Shown: positions 42,781 to 51,678, counted from the first letter of the stretch. The stretch: 64,000 bases of DNA from DASSFZ01 sp035292585 (GCA_035292585.1 DATDPU010000120.1:45380-109379), one strand, 5' to 3'. A program made the numbers and translations. Notes: a model not told the origin generated them from the sequence alone.

Positions 42781-42844
42781 AGGTAGCAGGTAAACAGGTA
42801 GACAGGTAGACAGGTAAACAGGTAGACAGGTAAACAGGTAGTGT
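42781..42844. repeat. octamer array (G/A)ACAGGTA
   Basis: Eight 8-base units built on AGGTAGAC/AGGTAAAC follow the DUF47 stop codon directly. Confidence 0.75.
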
Positions 42845-42887
42845 GGTAGTTGGTATATTGGTCGAGTCGTTGACTCGCTGTCTACTA

Positions 42888-43080
42888 TCTGCTTGCTACT
42901 TGCATACTTGCTAGTTGCTACTTGCTACTTGCATACTTGCTACTTGCATACTTGCTACTCGTGTACTTGCTACTTGTGTACTTGCTACTTGCATACTTGC
43001 TACTTGCTACTTGTGTACTTGCTACTTGTGTACTTGCTACTCATGTACCTGCTACCAATCTACCTATCTACCTATAACTA
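42888..43080. repeat. 7/8-mer array CTACTTG / CATACTTG / TGTACTTG
   Basis: About 190 bases of alternating 7- and 8-base units lie directly before the glycoside hydrolase start. The last units (CTACC-rich) are complementary to the octamer array at 42781, so the gap can fold on itself. The whole 42780-43085 gap is repeat DNA; no gene is in it. Confidence 0.8.
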
Positions 43081-43085
43081 ACCCC

Positions 43086-45251
43086 ATGACCGCCTTACCC
43101 GACTCCTTCTTATTCGGCGTTGCCATCTCCGATCATCAAGCCGAAGCGTTCGATCCGCGTTTCCCGCCCGATGTGTGGGATGTCTGGGAACAGCGGCCGG
43201 GCTTGGTGCCGCGCGGGCGCGCGACCGACTTTTGGAACCGCTGGGAAGAAGACGTGCTCAACGCGCAGCGCCTGGGCTGCCGCGCTTTCCGCTTCTCGAT
43301 CGCGTGGGCGCGCGTCGAGCCGCGACCGGGTGAGTTCGATCCGGGCGTGCTCGATCACTATCGGGCGATCGTCAACCGGCTGCGCGCGCTCGACATGGAA
43401 CCGATCGTCACGCTGTGCCACTTCGTCTGGCCCAAGCACGTCGAAGATCGGGGGGGCTTGCGCTCGGAGCGCTTTGCCGACTGGTTCGCCGCGTATGCCG
43501 CGCGCGTGCGCGCCGCGCTCGATCCGCAGGTGCGCTACTGGATCACCTTCAACGAGCCGAACATCCTGTTGCAGGGCTTTTACAAGTTTTGGTTTCAACC
43601 CGATTTCATGTTCCCGCCCGGCCAGCGCTTAGGTGCGCCGCTGCGCGACCAAATCGAGACGACCATCGCCGTCATCCGGCACCTGTTCGAGGCGCACGCC
43701 GCCGCGCGCCAGGCGCTGCGCGCCGGTGTGGACGGCGAACGGAATCTGGTCTCGGCCAACGTCTTTCGGCTGGGGTTGCCGTTGTTCGTGCAGCACCTGA
43801 TCGATCGGAATATCCGGCGCTTGAAGAAGGCCGAGGATTGGCGCGAGCAGTTTTGGCGAGTGGCTGAGCGGCCGACGCTATTCGAGCGGCGCGTCGACGT
43901 GATCGTCGCGCCGGCAGCCGAGCTGCGCACGCGCGGCTTCGAGGCTGCTTACTTCGTCACCGGCTTGGGCGCACTGGTGCTGTACAACAGCGCGTGCCAG
44001 GGACTGGATGACCTCCGGGGCCGGCCGATCGCGTTTGTGCGCGGCCCCGAATGGGAGCACGTAGCTGCCGTGCGATTGCAGCTGGGCAACAGCCGTTTCA
44101 ACTTTTTCGACACGCATCGGCAGGCGCTCGCCGCGCTAGACGCGGGGCAGGTCGCGGCGATCATCGCCGATCAACACGCGCTGTACGGCTTGGCGCACCT
44201 GCACCCCGACGAATATCGCGTCCTCGACGAGCGCTTTACCCATCAAGTGTATACCGTCGCCTTTGAGGCCGGACATCCGACGCTGACCGACGCCGTGCAG
44301 CGCGCCGTCCGCGCGCTCCAATCGGAACCGGGCTGGATCGAGTTGTGCCGCCACTACTTCCCGATGTGCGCCGAACGCCATGACCCGGCCCCATTCGAGC
44401 CGCTGCCCGCTACGTCGCTCAGTAGCGCGTTGGGACAGATTCAGGCGCGAGGCAAGGTGATCGTCGGCATGCCGCGCAGCGATCTGCCGCTGTTCGACCG
44501 GCTGAACCCGGCTGCGGCGCATGGGATCGGGCCGACGCCGGATCGGGTCGGGATCGAGTTCGATCTGGGGCGAGCGCTGGCCGGCGTCATTTTTGGCGAT
44601 CCGGCTTGCGTGGGATTCCTGCGCGCCTCATTGCCGCGCCGGTCCTCGCTCGGTCTGCGCGTGCGCGATCGGCTCGACAACTGGCTGCGCGCCTACACCA
44701 TCTTCTCGACCTTCGTCTCGTCGTCGTGGTGGTACATGGGCCTGGATGGGCAACTCCCCGAATATCTGTGCCCGCACCCGTGCGTGGGCCAGCTCGATTT
44801 TGTGTCGTTCGACTACTATTTCGGCGTGAACCTGCCGACCCCGCGCCAGATTCGGCGGCTGGCGCACTCCTGGCAGGGAAGATTCAACCGGGCGCCCTTG
44901 TGGGCGGGCGGGCTGCTGCATGCGCTGCGTTACTATCACGAGATGTTCCCCAACTTGCCGATCTTGATCGCCGAGAACGGGTTCGCCGACGAGCCGGACA
45001 GCCGGCGGCGCGGCGAGCAGATCGCGGCGCATCTGCACGCGGTGCAAAAAGCCGTGGCCGAGGGCATCGACGTGCGCGCCTACTGCGTGTGGAGCATCAC
45101 GTCGAATCGCGAGTGGGGCTTGCCGCAGGATGCCGCATCGGACTTCGGGTTGTACTACATCAATATGGACGGCGACCCGGAGCTGAACCGGTATGTGACG
45201 CCCAGCGCGGAGGTCTATCGGGATTTGATCGCGCAGCGGGGCGCGGTCTAG
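43086..45251 (+). CDS. glycoside hydrolase family 1 enzyme with an inserted, apparently circularly permuted solute-binding domain
   Basis: 721 residues. Residues 1-255 are the first part of a GH1 barrel (DSFLFGVAISDHQAEAFD, acid/base Glu157 in ITFNEPN). Residues 516-721 are its second part (nucleophile Glu630 in ILIAENG, then YCVWSITSNREWG). Between them, residues about 265-425 read like the middle and C-terminal part of an SBP_bac_3 binding protein (RRVDVIVAP, DLRGRPIAFV, ALDAGQVAAIIAD, WIELCRHYF). Residues 440-515 read like its N-terminus (RGKVIVGMPRSDLPLFDRLNP, IEFDLGRALAGVIFGD). The binding domain is thus present in swapped order. No signal peptide; cytoplasmic. The ATG at 43086 is the first after the repeat array. 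Confidence 0.85.
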   Translation: MTALPDSFLFGVAISDHQAEAFDPRFPPDVWDVWEQRPGLVPRGRATDFWNRWEEDVLNAQRLGCRAFRFSIAWARVEPRPGEFDPGVLDHYRAIVNRLRALDMEPIVTLCHFVWPKHVEDRGGLRSERFADWFAAYAARVRAALDPQVRYWITFNEPNILLQGFYKFWFQPDFMFPPGQRLGAPLRDQIETTIAVIRHLFEAHAAARQALRAGVDGERNLVSANVFRLGLPLFVQHLIDRNIRRLKKAEDWREQFWRVAERPTLFERRVDVIVAPAAELRTRGFEAAYFVTGLGALVLYNSACQGLDDLRGRPIAFVRGPEWEHVAAVRLQLGNSRFNFFDTHRQALAALDAGQVAAIIADQHALYGLAHLHPDEYRVLDERFTHQVYTVAFEAGHPTLTDAVQRAVRALQSEPGWIELCRHYFPMCAERHDPAPFEPLPATSLSSALGQIQARGKVIVGMPRSDLPLFDRLNPAAAHGIGPTPDRVGIEFDLGRALAGVIFGDPACVGFLRASLPRRSSLGLRVRDRLDNWLRAYTIFSTFVSSSWWYMGLDGQLPEYLCPHPCVGQLDFVSFDYYFGVNLPTPRQIRRLAHSWQGRFNRAPLWAGGLLHALRYYHEMFPNLPILIAENGFADEPDSRRRGEQIAAHLHAVQKAVAEGIDVRAYCVWSITSNREWGLPQDAASDFGLYYINMDGDPELNRYVTPSAEVYRDLIAQRGAV

Positions 45252-45262
45252 GAGAAGCTGCC

Positions 45263-45327
45263 AGACCTCCGAGGTTTACCGGAGCAACCCGCTCCGGCAT
45301 AAGCCAGGAGGAGCCCTCGGAGGTCTT
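45263..45327. repeat. decayed AGACCTCCGAGG hairpin
   Basis: Outer arms AGACCTCCGAGG and CCTCGGAGGTCT are separated by about 40 bases with an inner CCGGAGC/GCTCCGG stem. It lies between the glycoside hydrolase stop and the RraB-like start and may act as a terminator. Confidence 0.6.
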
Positions 45328-45334
45328 GTAAGCC

Positions 45335-45850
45335 ATGTCCGTGAGTGATATCGTTGCGCCAACATCCATCCTCGCGCTGATGCAACCGCCGCAGCCATCG
45401 TCGAACCCGGCCGGCGCGCTGATCCTGGTGGGTTTAGCGATCGCGATCGCCTTCCTGATGTTCCGCTTGGGGCGGGTGACAGGCCGGCGGCCCCGTCCGA
45501 CAACCGCGATCCGCGATCTACCCGACCCGGATGCCAGCACCGATCTCGATCGGGAAATACTCGTCCGGCTGGAACGGGCCGGCGCGAACCTGGCCAAGCC
45601 GCACGGCATCGATTTCTACCTGTACTTTTCTGCCGAAGCGTCGGCGCGGGAAGCGGCCAGGCAAATTCAAAAGCAGGGCTTCAAAGTGCGCGTGCAACGT
45701 TCGGCGCAGGGGACAGACTGGCTCTGCTTTGCGACCAAGACCTTGATTCCGCGCTACGATACGCTGACGGCGATCCGGCGCAACTTCGAGGCGCTCGCCG
45801 CAATACATGGCGGCGAGTATGACAGCTGGGGAACGTACCCGGTGCGTTAG
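45335..45850 (+). CDS. membrane-anchored RraB-like (ribonuclease E inhibitor B family) protein
   Basis: 171 residues. A single membrane helix near residues 25-44 (GALILVGLAIAIAFLMFRLG) is followed by an RraB-type domain: LVRLERAGANLAKPHGIDFYL, EASAREAARQIQKQGFKV, WLCFATKTLIPRYDTL, RNFEALAAIHGGEYDSWG. RraB proteins bind RNase E and change its cleavage range in enterobacteria; here the role may differ, since the target enzyme is not known. Most RraB proteins lack the membrane helix. Confidence 0.85.
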   Translation: MSVSDIVAPTSILALMQPPQPSSNPAGALILVGLAIAIAFLMFRLGRVTGRRPRPTTAIRDLPDPDASTDLDREILVRLERAGANLAKPHGIDFYLYFSAEASAREAARQIQKQGFKVRVQRSAQGTDWLCFATKTLIPRYDTLTAIRRNFEALAAIHGGEYDSWGTYPVR

Positions 45851-45946
45851 ACCTGACAGACCTCACCGCGGAGGCGCGGAGCGCGCAGAGAAGGATTAGC
45901 ATGAAAGCCCCACTCTCTGCACGCTTCGCAGTCAGCCATGCAAACG

Positions 45947-48094
45947 TCACTGATATACATTCAAGATCAGCGGAAGGTAAACGCGCCGGGATAGATTGGG
46001 CGCGAGGGTGTTCATCCGCAGCAGCGTGACCGAGTAAGGCGGGAAGACATGCGTGAACGGATTGCCCACGCCGGTCAAAGCTGCGGGCGGCGCATTCGAG
46101 AGATCATTCGAGGGATTGCTCACGCCGTTGAAGGTGACCGCCGTCGTAGCGAGCGAGTCCGCCTGCGCCACATCGGCGCTGCCGCCGACGATGGCCGAGA
46201 CGCCCTGAACCTGAATCGTCGCAGTAAGACTGCTGCCGGTCTTGTTGATCGCCAAGAGCGAGAGCGTGGACGGATTGACCCGGCCGGCGTACACGCTCAA
46301 CGTCGAGGCGGCCGATACGGTCGAAGTGACGGGCAACCGCTGCGTCCCGAAGCGCGCCCACAGCGGGAAAGCGTAATACTGCGGGCTGCGCGCAAAGGCG
46401 CTGGCGCTCCCCGACAGCAACCCGTAATCGGTGCCATTGGCCGATGGGCCGCCATTCGACAAGTCCCATTGGTTCGCCAGCGCAAAGCCGTTCTGCATAA
46501 TCTGGCCGAGGGTGTCGGCGATGAACAGCAGGTTGACGGCGCGCGTCATCAGCTGGCCGTTGTCGCGATCCCACGACGAGAACAGGTTGTATTCCGTCAC
46601 CGCGATCGGGGCGCGTCGCCCGCCCGCATACGTATCGAACGCGGCGTTGAGGTTGTTTAGCATCGCTCGCCAGGTGGTGTGGGGCACGGCGAGCGCATCG
46701 GCCAGGTTCGCGGGTGGATCGAAGTAGGCGTATTCGTGCACCACGTAGAAATCCAGCGCCGCGCCCGCCGCCGCGATGACTTCGTTGCCCCAGTTGGACC
46801 AGCTGCCCGGATCGGGCACGCCGACCGCGCCGACTTTGACCGTCGGATCGACGGCGCGCATCGCGGCGCGAAATTCCAGGTAGCCTTCGTGGCGCGCGCT
46901 GCCGCTCCCGATGCCGTTGACGTACTCCGCGCCATCGCACGTCCACACGTCTTCCCAGCCCCACATGGCGCACTGGCCCCCGCCGCTTGAAGGCATGCCG
47001 CCGTAGACCTCGTTGCCCACTTCCCACAGCTGGATGCCCAGCGGTTGCGGATTGCCATGAGCGGCGCGCAGCTGCGCCCAGTGCCCGGCGGTGTACCAGT
47101 TGACGCCGCGAATATCGACGCCGATGGCGGTCGTGTCGGTCACGGAGGCGTTGAAGAACGCCACGGCCGCGGCCGCTTCTTTCGATGTACCGTTCACGTT
47201 GACCGTGTACATGCCGGCGTTCCCGGTCGCGCGCAGAAAGTTGATGAAATCGGTCGGGCGCGAGGCCCAATCGCAGGGCGATACGCCGTTCTCACACTCC
47301 AGCCAGTTGTAGCTGTTGCTCCAGCTGCCGCCCGGCATGCGCAAGACGGTCGCGCCCGATCCGATGGTGCGCGCACGCAGCGTCGCGTTAGAAAAGCCGG
47401 TCGGGCCGAGCCAGGCGGGCAGGTTGGAGCCGAGCAGGCGCGCATCGATCGGCGTGATACTGCCGCCGGCATCGATGCGGATCGTCGCCGTCAGCGCATC
47501 GGGCGGCGGAGCAGCGCCCGCGACCAGTCGAATGTCGTCCAGGTAAAAGGTCGGCTGCGCGCTGCTTACCTCGCTTTGAAAAGCCAGGTTGTTGAGGACT
47601 GTGTTCTGGAGATTCAGCGCGCTCAGTGGGATCGTGATCACGCGCCAGGCGTTGGCGACCGGCCCGCCGGGTAGATACGTGTTCAGCTGAACAAAGTTCG
47701 TCGGATAGTCGGTTCCGCTGCCGGCTTTGACGGAGAGGAGCTGACCGCCCGCGCCCCCGCCGTGGATGGCGAAGCGCATGGCGGCGAAGCCGCTGGTATC
47801 GACGCCCGCGCCGGGGTTGACCAGCCACAGACCATCGTAGTCGCCGGCATACGACACGCTGATCGAGTTGGCGCCGGAATACACCGGGCTGGTATTGGTG
47901 AATGAGCGCGAAGCCCACCCCCAATCCTGGAAGCTGTTGCGCAGCGCATCGTCGTAGATGATCCAATCGCTGTCGGCGCGGGCCAGGCTCTGCGGCGACG
48001 CGAGCGACGCGAAGGCTAACACGCACAGGGCGCAGCTCAGCGCCAGGGCGAGCAGTGCGCGTCGAGCAGGCACGGCAGGCGCGGATGCGATCAT
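45947..48094 (-). CDS. secreted clan GH-A glycosidase, alpha-L-arabinofuranosidase-like
   Basis: About 715 residues. A signal peptide (ALLALALSCALCVLAFASLA) is followed by a beta-sandwich carbohydrate-binding-type domain (about 45-190, ending TFYLDDIRLV). A GH-A barrel follows, with acid/base Glu362 in WEVGNEVYGG and likely nucleophile Glu501 in IAVTEYNLF, then a beta-sandwich. The protein ends RRVYLPLILNVYQ, the Tyr-Leu-Pro-Leu tail also seen in other secreted proteins of this group. The ATG at 48094 fits the signal peptide better than the one at 48172. The family (GH51 or a relative) is uncertain; plant-type arabinan is the likely target. Confidence 0.8.
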   Translation of the reverse strand: MIASAPAVPARRALLALALSCALCVLAFASLASPQSLARADSDWIIYDDALRNSFQDWGWASRSFTNTSPVYSGANSISVSYAGDYDGLWLVNPGAGVDTSGFAAMRFAIHGGGAGGQLLSVKAGSGTDYPTNFVQLNTYLPGGPVANAWRVITIPLSALNLQNTVLNNLAFQSEVSSAQPTFYLDDIRLVAGAAPPPDALTATIRIDAGGSITPIDARLLGSNLPAWLGPTGFSNATLRARTIGSGATVLRMPGGSWSNSYNWLECENGVSPCDWASRPTDFINFLRATGNAGMYTVNVNGTSKEAAAAVAFFNASVTDTTAIGVDIRGVNWYTAGHWAQLRAAHGNPQPLGIQLWEVGNEVYGGMPSSGGGQCAMWGWEDVWTCDGAEYVNGIGSGSARHEGYLEFRAAMRAVDPTVKVGAVGVPDPGSWSNWGNEVIAAAGAALDFYVVHEYAYFDPPANLADALAVPHTTWRAMLNNLNAAFDTYAGGRRAPIAVTEYNLFSSWDRDNGQLMTRAVNLLFIADTLGQIMQNGFALANQWDLSNGGPSANGTDYGLLSGSASAFARSPQYYAFPLWARFGTQRLPVTSTVSAASTLSVYAGRVNPSTLSLLAINKTGSSLTATIQVQGVSAIVGGSADVAQADSLATTAVTFNGVSNPSNDLSNAPPAALTGVGNPFTHVFPPYSVTLLRMNTLAPNLSRRVYLPLILNVYQ

Positions 48095-48182
48095 CAGGGC
48101 TTGTCCAAGTGAGGAGATGGCGTATCGACGTAGGTAGCATGAAACAAAGGGGCGTTGAGGGCAATAGCGCAATGGTCATCGA

Positions 48183-48233
48183 CCCTCACCCCCAGCCCCT
48201 CTCCCTAGAAGGGAGAGGGGCTGGGGGTGAGGG
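48183..48233. repeat. 23-bp perfect-stem palindrome
   Basis: Arms beginning CCCTCACCCCCAGCCCC and their exact complement flank a 5-base loop, between the ABC ATPase stop and the glycosidase start. This GC-rich palindrome type is dispersed in many bacterial genomes; here it could block read-through from the ATPase gene. Confidence 0.8.
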
Positions 48234-48238
48234 GTAAA

Positions 48239-49231
48239 TCACCTCTTCCGCAACAACCCCTGTTCGTAAATCCGCCGCACCGTATCCTCGATCTGCGGCT
48301 CCTGCACGCTCAAATCCTCGATGCGATATTTCGCGCTCAAGCGCTGGATCAGCTCCGAGGCGCTGATCTCGCCGCGCGCGAAGCGATACGTCACGCGCCG
48401 CCCTTCGCGCTGCACGATGCGCGCGCCCGCCACGCTCCCGTCGGGCTGGTCCTCGGTGAAATCGACGACGAGTTCGCGTTCGCCGCCAAAGCGCTCGACC
48501 AGCGCGCGCGGCGATCCGTCGAATAACAGCTTGCCCCGATCGATCATGATCACCCGCTCGCACAACTTCTGCACGTCGCCCAGATCGTGCGTGGTCAGGA
48601 TCACCGTCACGCCGCGCGCTTGATTGATCGACTGGATGAAACGGCGGATGCGCTCCTTGGCGACGACGTCCAACCCGATCGTCGGCTCGTCGAGGAACAG
48701 GATGTGCGGGTCGTGCAGCAGCGCGGCGGCGAGATCGGCCCGCATGCGCTGGCCCAGCGAGAGCGCGCGCACCGGCGTGTTGAGAAATTCGTCGAGGCCG
48801 AGCAGGTCGCGGAACTGCGCCAGGTTGTGCGCGTAACGATCGGCCGGCACGCGGTACACGTAGCGCAGCAGATCCAGCGACTCGATCACCGGCAAATCCC
48901 ACCACAAGTTGGTGCGCTGGCCGAAGACCACGCCGATGCTGCGCGCGTGTTCGATGCGCTGCTGCCACGGCACGCGCCCGGCCACGCGCACCTCCCCGCG
49001 CGTTGGAACCAGGATGCCGGTGAGCATTTTGATCGTCGTCGACTTGCCCGCGCCGTTCGGGCCGAGGTAACCGACCAGCTCACCCCTCTCGATCGCGAAC
49101 GACACCCCATCGACCGCGCGCACGCGGCGGTACTCGCGGGTGAACAGGTTGCGGATCGCGCCCAGCGCGCCGCGATGGTGCTTATAGACGCGAAACTCTT
49201 TGACCAGCTCGACGACCTGGATAAGCGGCAT
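48239..49231 (-). CDS. ABC-2 type exporter ATPase subunit
   Basis: 330 residues. Walker A is GPNGAGKST, the signature is LSLGQRMRADLA, Walker B is ILFLDEPTIGLD and the switch His is in TTHDLGD. The N-terminus has the extension typical of the COG4586 group (RVYKHHRGALGAIRNLF), whose partners are two unlike permeases. Those permeases are encoded at 50803-52472 on the same strand, separated by an opposite-strand channel gene. The substrate is unknown. Confidence 0.92.
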   Translation of the reverse strand: MPLIQVVELVKEFRVYKHHRGALGAIRNLFTREYRRVRAVDGVSFAIERGELVGYLGPNGAGKSTTIKMLTGILVPTRGEVRVAGRVPWQQRIEHARSIGVVFGQRTNLWWDLPVIESLDLLRYVYRVPADRYAHNLAQFRDLLGLDEFLNTPVRALSLGQRMRADLAAALLHDPHILFLDEPTIGLDVVAKERIRRFIQSINQARGVTVILTTHDLGDVQKLCERVIMIDRGKLLFDGSPRALVERFGGERELVVDFTEDQPDGSVAGARIVQREGRRVTYRFARGEISASELIQRLSAKYRIEDLSVQEPQIEDTVRRIYEQGLLRKR

Positions 49232-49245
49232 GGCGCTAAAGCTCC

Positions 49246-49282
49246 AGACCTCCGAGGTCTCGCGCAGCGCCTCGCAGGTCTT
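49246..49282. repeat. decayed AGACCTCCGAGG hairpin
   Basis: AGACCTCCGAGGTCT is itself a palindrome, followed by a partial second arm (GCAGGTCTTTT). It lies upstream of the ABC ATPase start. Confidence 0.55.
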
Positions 49283-49344
49283 TTAGACGGGTGGGCGATT
49301 TTACCACTCGGCAACCACAAGGCAATCGCGCTGCGCTTGGCCTT

Positions 49345-49438
49345 TTTGCTGCTCCAAGCCCGCGTCCGCGCCGGCGTCCAGCCTGATCGACCGCGCGGAC
49401 GCGGTCGGTGAGCACAACCGCAGATTGTTCCCGCGCCG
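49345..49438. repeat. 94-bp dispersed palindromic element, copy 2
   Basis: Same start, end, length and two-hairpin layout as the copy at 1513-1606, with only scattered substitutions. It lies in the divergent gap before the channel gene. A TATAAT box follows at 49466-49471, as one also follows copy 1. Confidence 0.8.
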
Positions 49439-49465
49439 CGTTTGGCCGCGCGCGCTTCGATCCGA

Positions 49466-49471
49466 TATAAT
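49466..49471 (+). promoter_or_regulatory. candidate -10 box of the channel gene
   Basis: A perfect TATAAT lies about 47 bases before the ATG at 49518; the -35 region is weak. Confidence 0.4.
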
Positions 49472-49517
49472 CACCGCGTCCCACTCGTCAGCTTATCGAA
49501 CCAGAGGCAAAGCGCGT

Positions 49518-50603
49518 ATGGACTTCACCCGCCTGATCGTGTTCATCTTGGGCATCGCCGTCGTTTCCGCCACCATCCTCTCCGCCATTCACACCTTTGT
49601 GCTGCCGCGCAGCGCGAACGTCCTCATCACGCGGATTGTGTTTCGGACGGTGCGCCGCGTGTTTGAGCTGCGCTTGCGCCGCGCGCAGACCTACGCCGAT
49701 CGCGATCGGATCATGGCCTTGTACGCCCCGTTCGGCCTGCTGGCTCTCCCGTTCGCGTGGCTGGTGTTAGTCTTGATCGGTTACATGGGCATGTTTCGGG
49801 CGTTGGGCATCGGATCGTGGTATGAGGCCTTCCGTACCAGCGGCTCGTCGTTGCTCACCCTCGGCTTCGCCGCGGTCGATGGCCTGTGGCTGACGATGCT
49901 CGCTTTCAGCGAGGCGGCGATCGGCCTGGTGCTTGTGGCCTTGTTGATCGCTTATCTCCCGACGATGTATGCGGCGTTTCAGCGACGCGAGACCGAGGTC
50001 ACCAAGCTGGAAGTGCGCGCGGGTTCGCCGCCCTCGGCGCTGGAGATGATCGCGCGCTTCCATCGCTTGCACGGCTTCGACGGACTTGGCCCGCTCTGGG
50101 CGACCTGGGAGACGTGGTTTACCGACGTCGAAGAAAGCCACACCTCGCTGGCCGCGTTGGTGTTCTTCCGTTCGCCGCAGCCCGAGCACTCGTGGGTCAC
50201 CGCCGCCGGGACGGTTCTCGACACGGCGGCGATGATCAACTCCGCGATCGATACGCCGCGCGATATACGGGCCGATCTGTGCATCCGGGCGGGCTATCTG
50301 GCGCTGCGTCATATCGCCGATTTCTTTCGCGTCCCGTACAACGCCGATCCCAAGCCCGACGATCCGATCAGCCTGAGCCGGGAAGAGTTCGAGGCCGCCT
50401 GCGACGACCTGGCCGGCCGGGGTATCCCGCTCAAGCCCGATCGCGATCGAGCCTGGCGCGACTTTGCCGGCTGGCGGGTGAACTACGACACGGTGTTGCT
50501 GGCGTTGGCCGCACTCACGATGGCGCCGTACGCGCCGTGGTCGTCGGATCGATCGATCCTGCCAGTGCGGCGGGCGCGAGCGAGGTCAGTAATCAGTGAA
50601 TAG
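49518..50603 (+). CDS. ion-channel-like membrane protein
   Basis: 361 residues. Four membrane segments (about 5-27, 73-97, 110-125, 133-155) surround a possible pore loop (TSGSSLLTLGFAAVDG), as in two-helix potassium-channel-type proteins, although the strict selectivity sequence TVGYG is absent. The cytoplasmic C-terminal half is helical (ALEMIARFHRLHGFDG, ADLCIRAGYLALRHIADFF). The last residues (SVISE) and the stop codon are supplied by the start of the 14-mer repeat array at 50584. The gene splits the ABC exporter genes and reads the other way. Confidence 0.7.
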   Translation: MDFTRLIVFILGIAVVSATILSAIHTFVLPRSANVLITRIVFRTVRRVFELRLRRAQTYADRDRIMALYAPFGLLALPFAWLVLVLIGYMGMFRALGIGSWYEAFRTSGSSLLTLGFAAVDGLWLTMLAFSEAAIGLVLVALLIAYLPTMYAAFQRRETEVTKLEVRAGSPPSALEMIARFHRLHGFDGLGPLWATWETWFTDVEESHTSLAALVFFRSPQPEHSWVTAAGTVLDTAAMINSAIDTPRDIRADLCIRAGYLALRHIADFFRVPYNADPKPDDPISLSREEFEAACDDLAGRGIPLKPDRDRAWRDFAGWRVNYDTVLLALAALTMAPYAPWSSDRSILPVRRARARSVISE

Positions 50604-50795
50604 TAATCAGTGAGTAGTAATCAGTGAGTAGTAGCCAGTGAGTAGTAATCAGTGAGTAGTAATCAGTGAGTAGTAACCAGTGAGTAGTAATCAGTGAGTA
50701 GTAGCCAGTGAACAATGGTAGCCATTTACTGATTACTGTTGACTATTAACTGATCACTGTTGACTATTAACTGATCACTGTTGACTGTTCACTGC
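50584..50795. repeat. AATCAGTGAGTAGT 14-mer array followed by inverted heptamer array
   Basis: About 130 bases of 14-base (2 x 7) units are followed by about 75 bases of 7-base units (TTAACTG, ATCACTG, TTGACTA) that are broadly complementary to the first part. The RNA could fold into a long hairpin between the convergent channel and permease genes. Confidence 0.85.
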
Positions 50796-50802
50796 CCACC
50801 GA

Positions 50803-51678
50803 TCACGACCCCGTGCTCTGGTAGCGCCGCGCGCCGAAGAACCACATGCGGATACCCAGCCCGAAAACGATCAGACAGACAAACGGCGAGAGGAAAGCCA
50901 GCCAGGTCGGGCCGCCCAGCGGGTCGGGTTTGCCGAGCAGCCACAGCGCGGGATAGTAATTGACGAAGGCCATCGGGATGATGAACATGAAGATCGAGCG
51001 CAGCCAGTCCTGGTAGATGTGCATCGGGTACGAGGTCATCATCTGGCCGCCATACGTGACGATGTTGATCGCTTCGAGCGAATCCACCGTCCAGAAGGAG
51101 ACGCCCGACCCGAAGATGAACAAGCCCATGAAAAAGAAGACGCCGCCGGCGATGGTGATGACCATGAATCCGATTTTGAGCGGCGTCCAAGCTACGTCGA
51201 GCAGCGAGAGCGCGAGGATGAGGATGAGCGCGCCTTGCACGATGCGGCCAATGCGCCGCAGCACGAACTGCGCGGCCAGCACCTGCAAGAACAGGTTGAC
51301 CGGCCGCACCAGCAGCTGGTCGAACCCGCCCAGCCGCACCATCGTCGGGCCGAAGTAGCCGTAGTCGAAGCCCGACCCCAGCATGTCGGCGAGCGCGAAC
51401 GAGATCGACGACAGACCATACAGCAGGCCGACCTCGCCCAGCGACCAACCGCCGAGCGTGGGCGTGCGCGTGAAGAAGACCGCTACCACCGCAAAATCGA
51501 CGACGTTGCCGGCGAACTGCGCCACGAAGTCGAAGAGGAACGAGACGCGGTATTGCATCTGCGAGCGCAGCTGCGCCCCGACCAACCGGCGATACAACAT
51601 CCAATTGTGGAATGCGGATTTCTGATTTTTGATTTCGGACTTCATCCTTCCGCCGTCATCCTTCATCAATTCCTTCAT
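50803..51678 (-). CDS. ABC-2 type exporter permease (second permease)
   Basis: About 291 residues, six membrane helices (for example VSFLFDFVAQFAGNVVDFAVV, FMVITIAGGVFFFMGLFIFG, FLSPFVCLIVFGLGIRMWFF). It matches the COG3694-type permease that works with the COG4586 ATPase and COG4587 permease. The start overlaps the first permease stop (ATGA). The first 26 residues come from short repeats (ATGAAGG and ATCAAAA-type heptamers), so the ancestral start may be the Met at 51600 (MLYRRLVGAQL). Confidence 0.88.
   Translation of the reverse strand: MKELMKDDGGRMKSEIKNQKSAFHNWMLYRRLVGAQLRSQMQYRVSFLFDFVAQFAGNVVDFAVVAVFFTRTPTLGGWSLGEVGLLYGLSSISFALADMLGSGFDYGYFGPTMVRLGGFDQLLVRPVNLFLQVLAAQFVLRRIGRIVQGALILILALSLLDVAWTPLKIGFMVITIAGGVFFFMGLFIFGSGVSFWTVDSLEAINIVTYGGQMMTSYPMHIYQDWLRSIFMFIIPMAFVNYYPALWLLGKPDPLGGPTWLAFLSPFVCLIVFGLGIRMWFFGARRYQSTGS

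Noticed and set aside
42781..43080. Possible CRISPR array.
   Set aside because: Units are only 7-8 bases without unique spacers, and no cas gene is nearby.
42915..43085. Upstream extension of the GH1 protein made of Cys/Leu/Ala/Thr repeats.
   Set aside because: It is translation of the 7/8-mer array; the first ATG after the array starts the conserved GH1 sequence.
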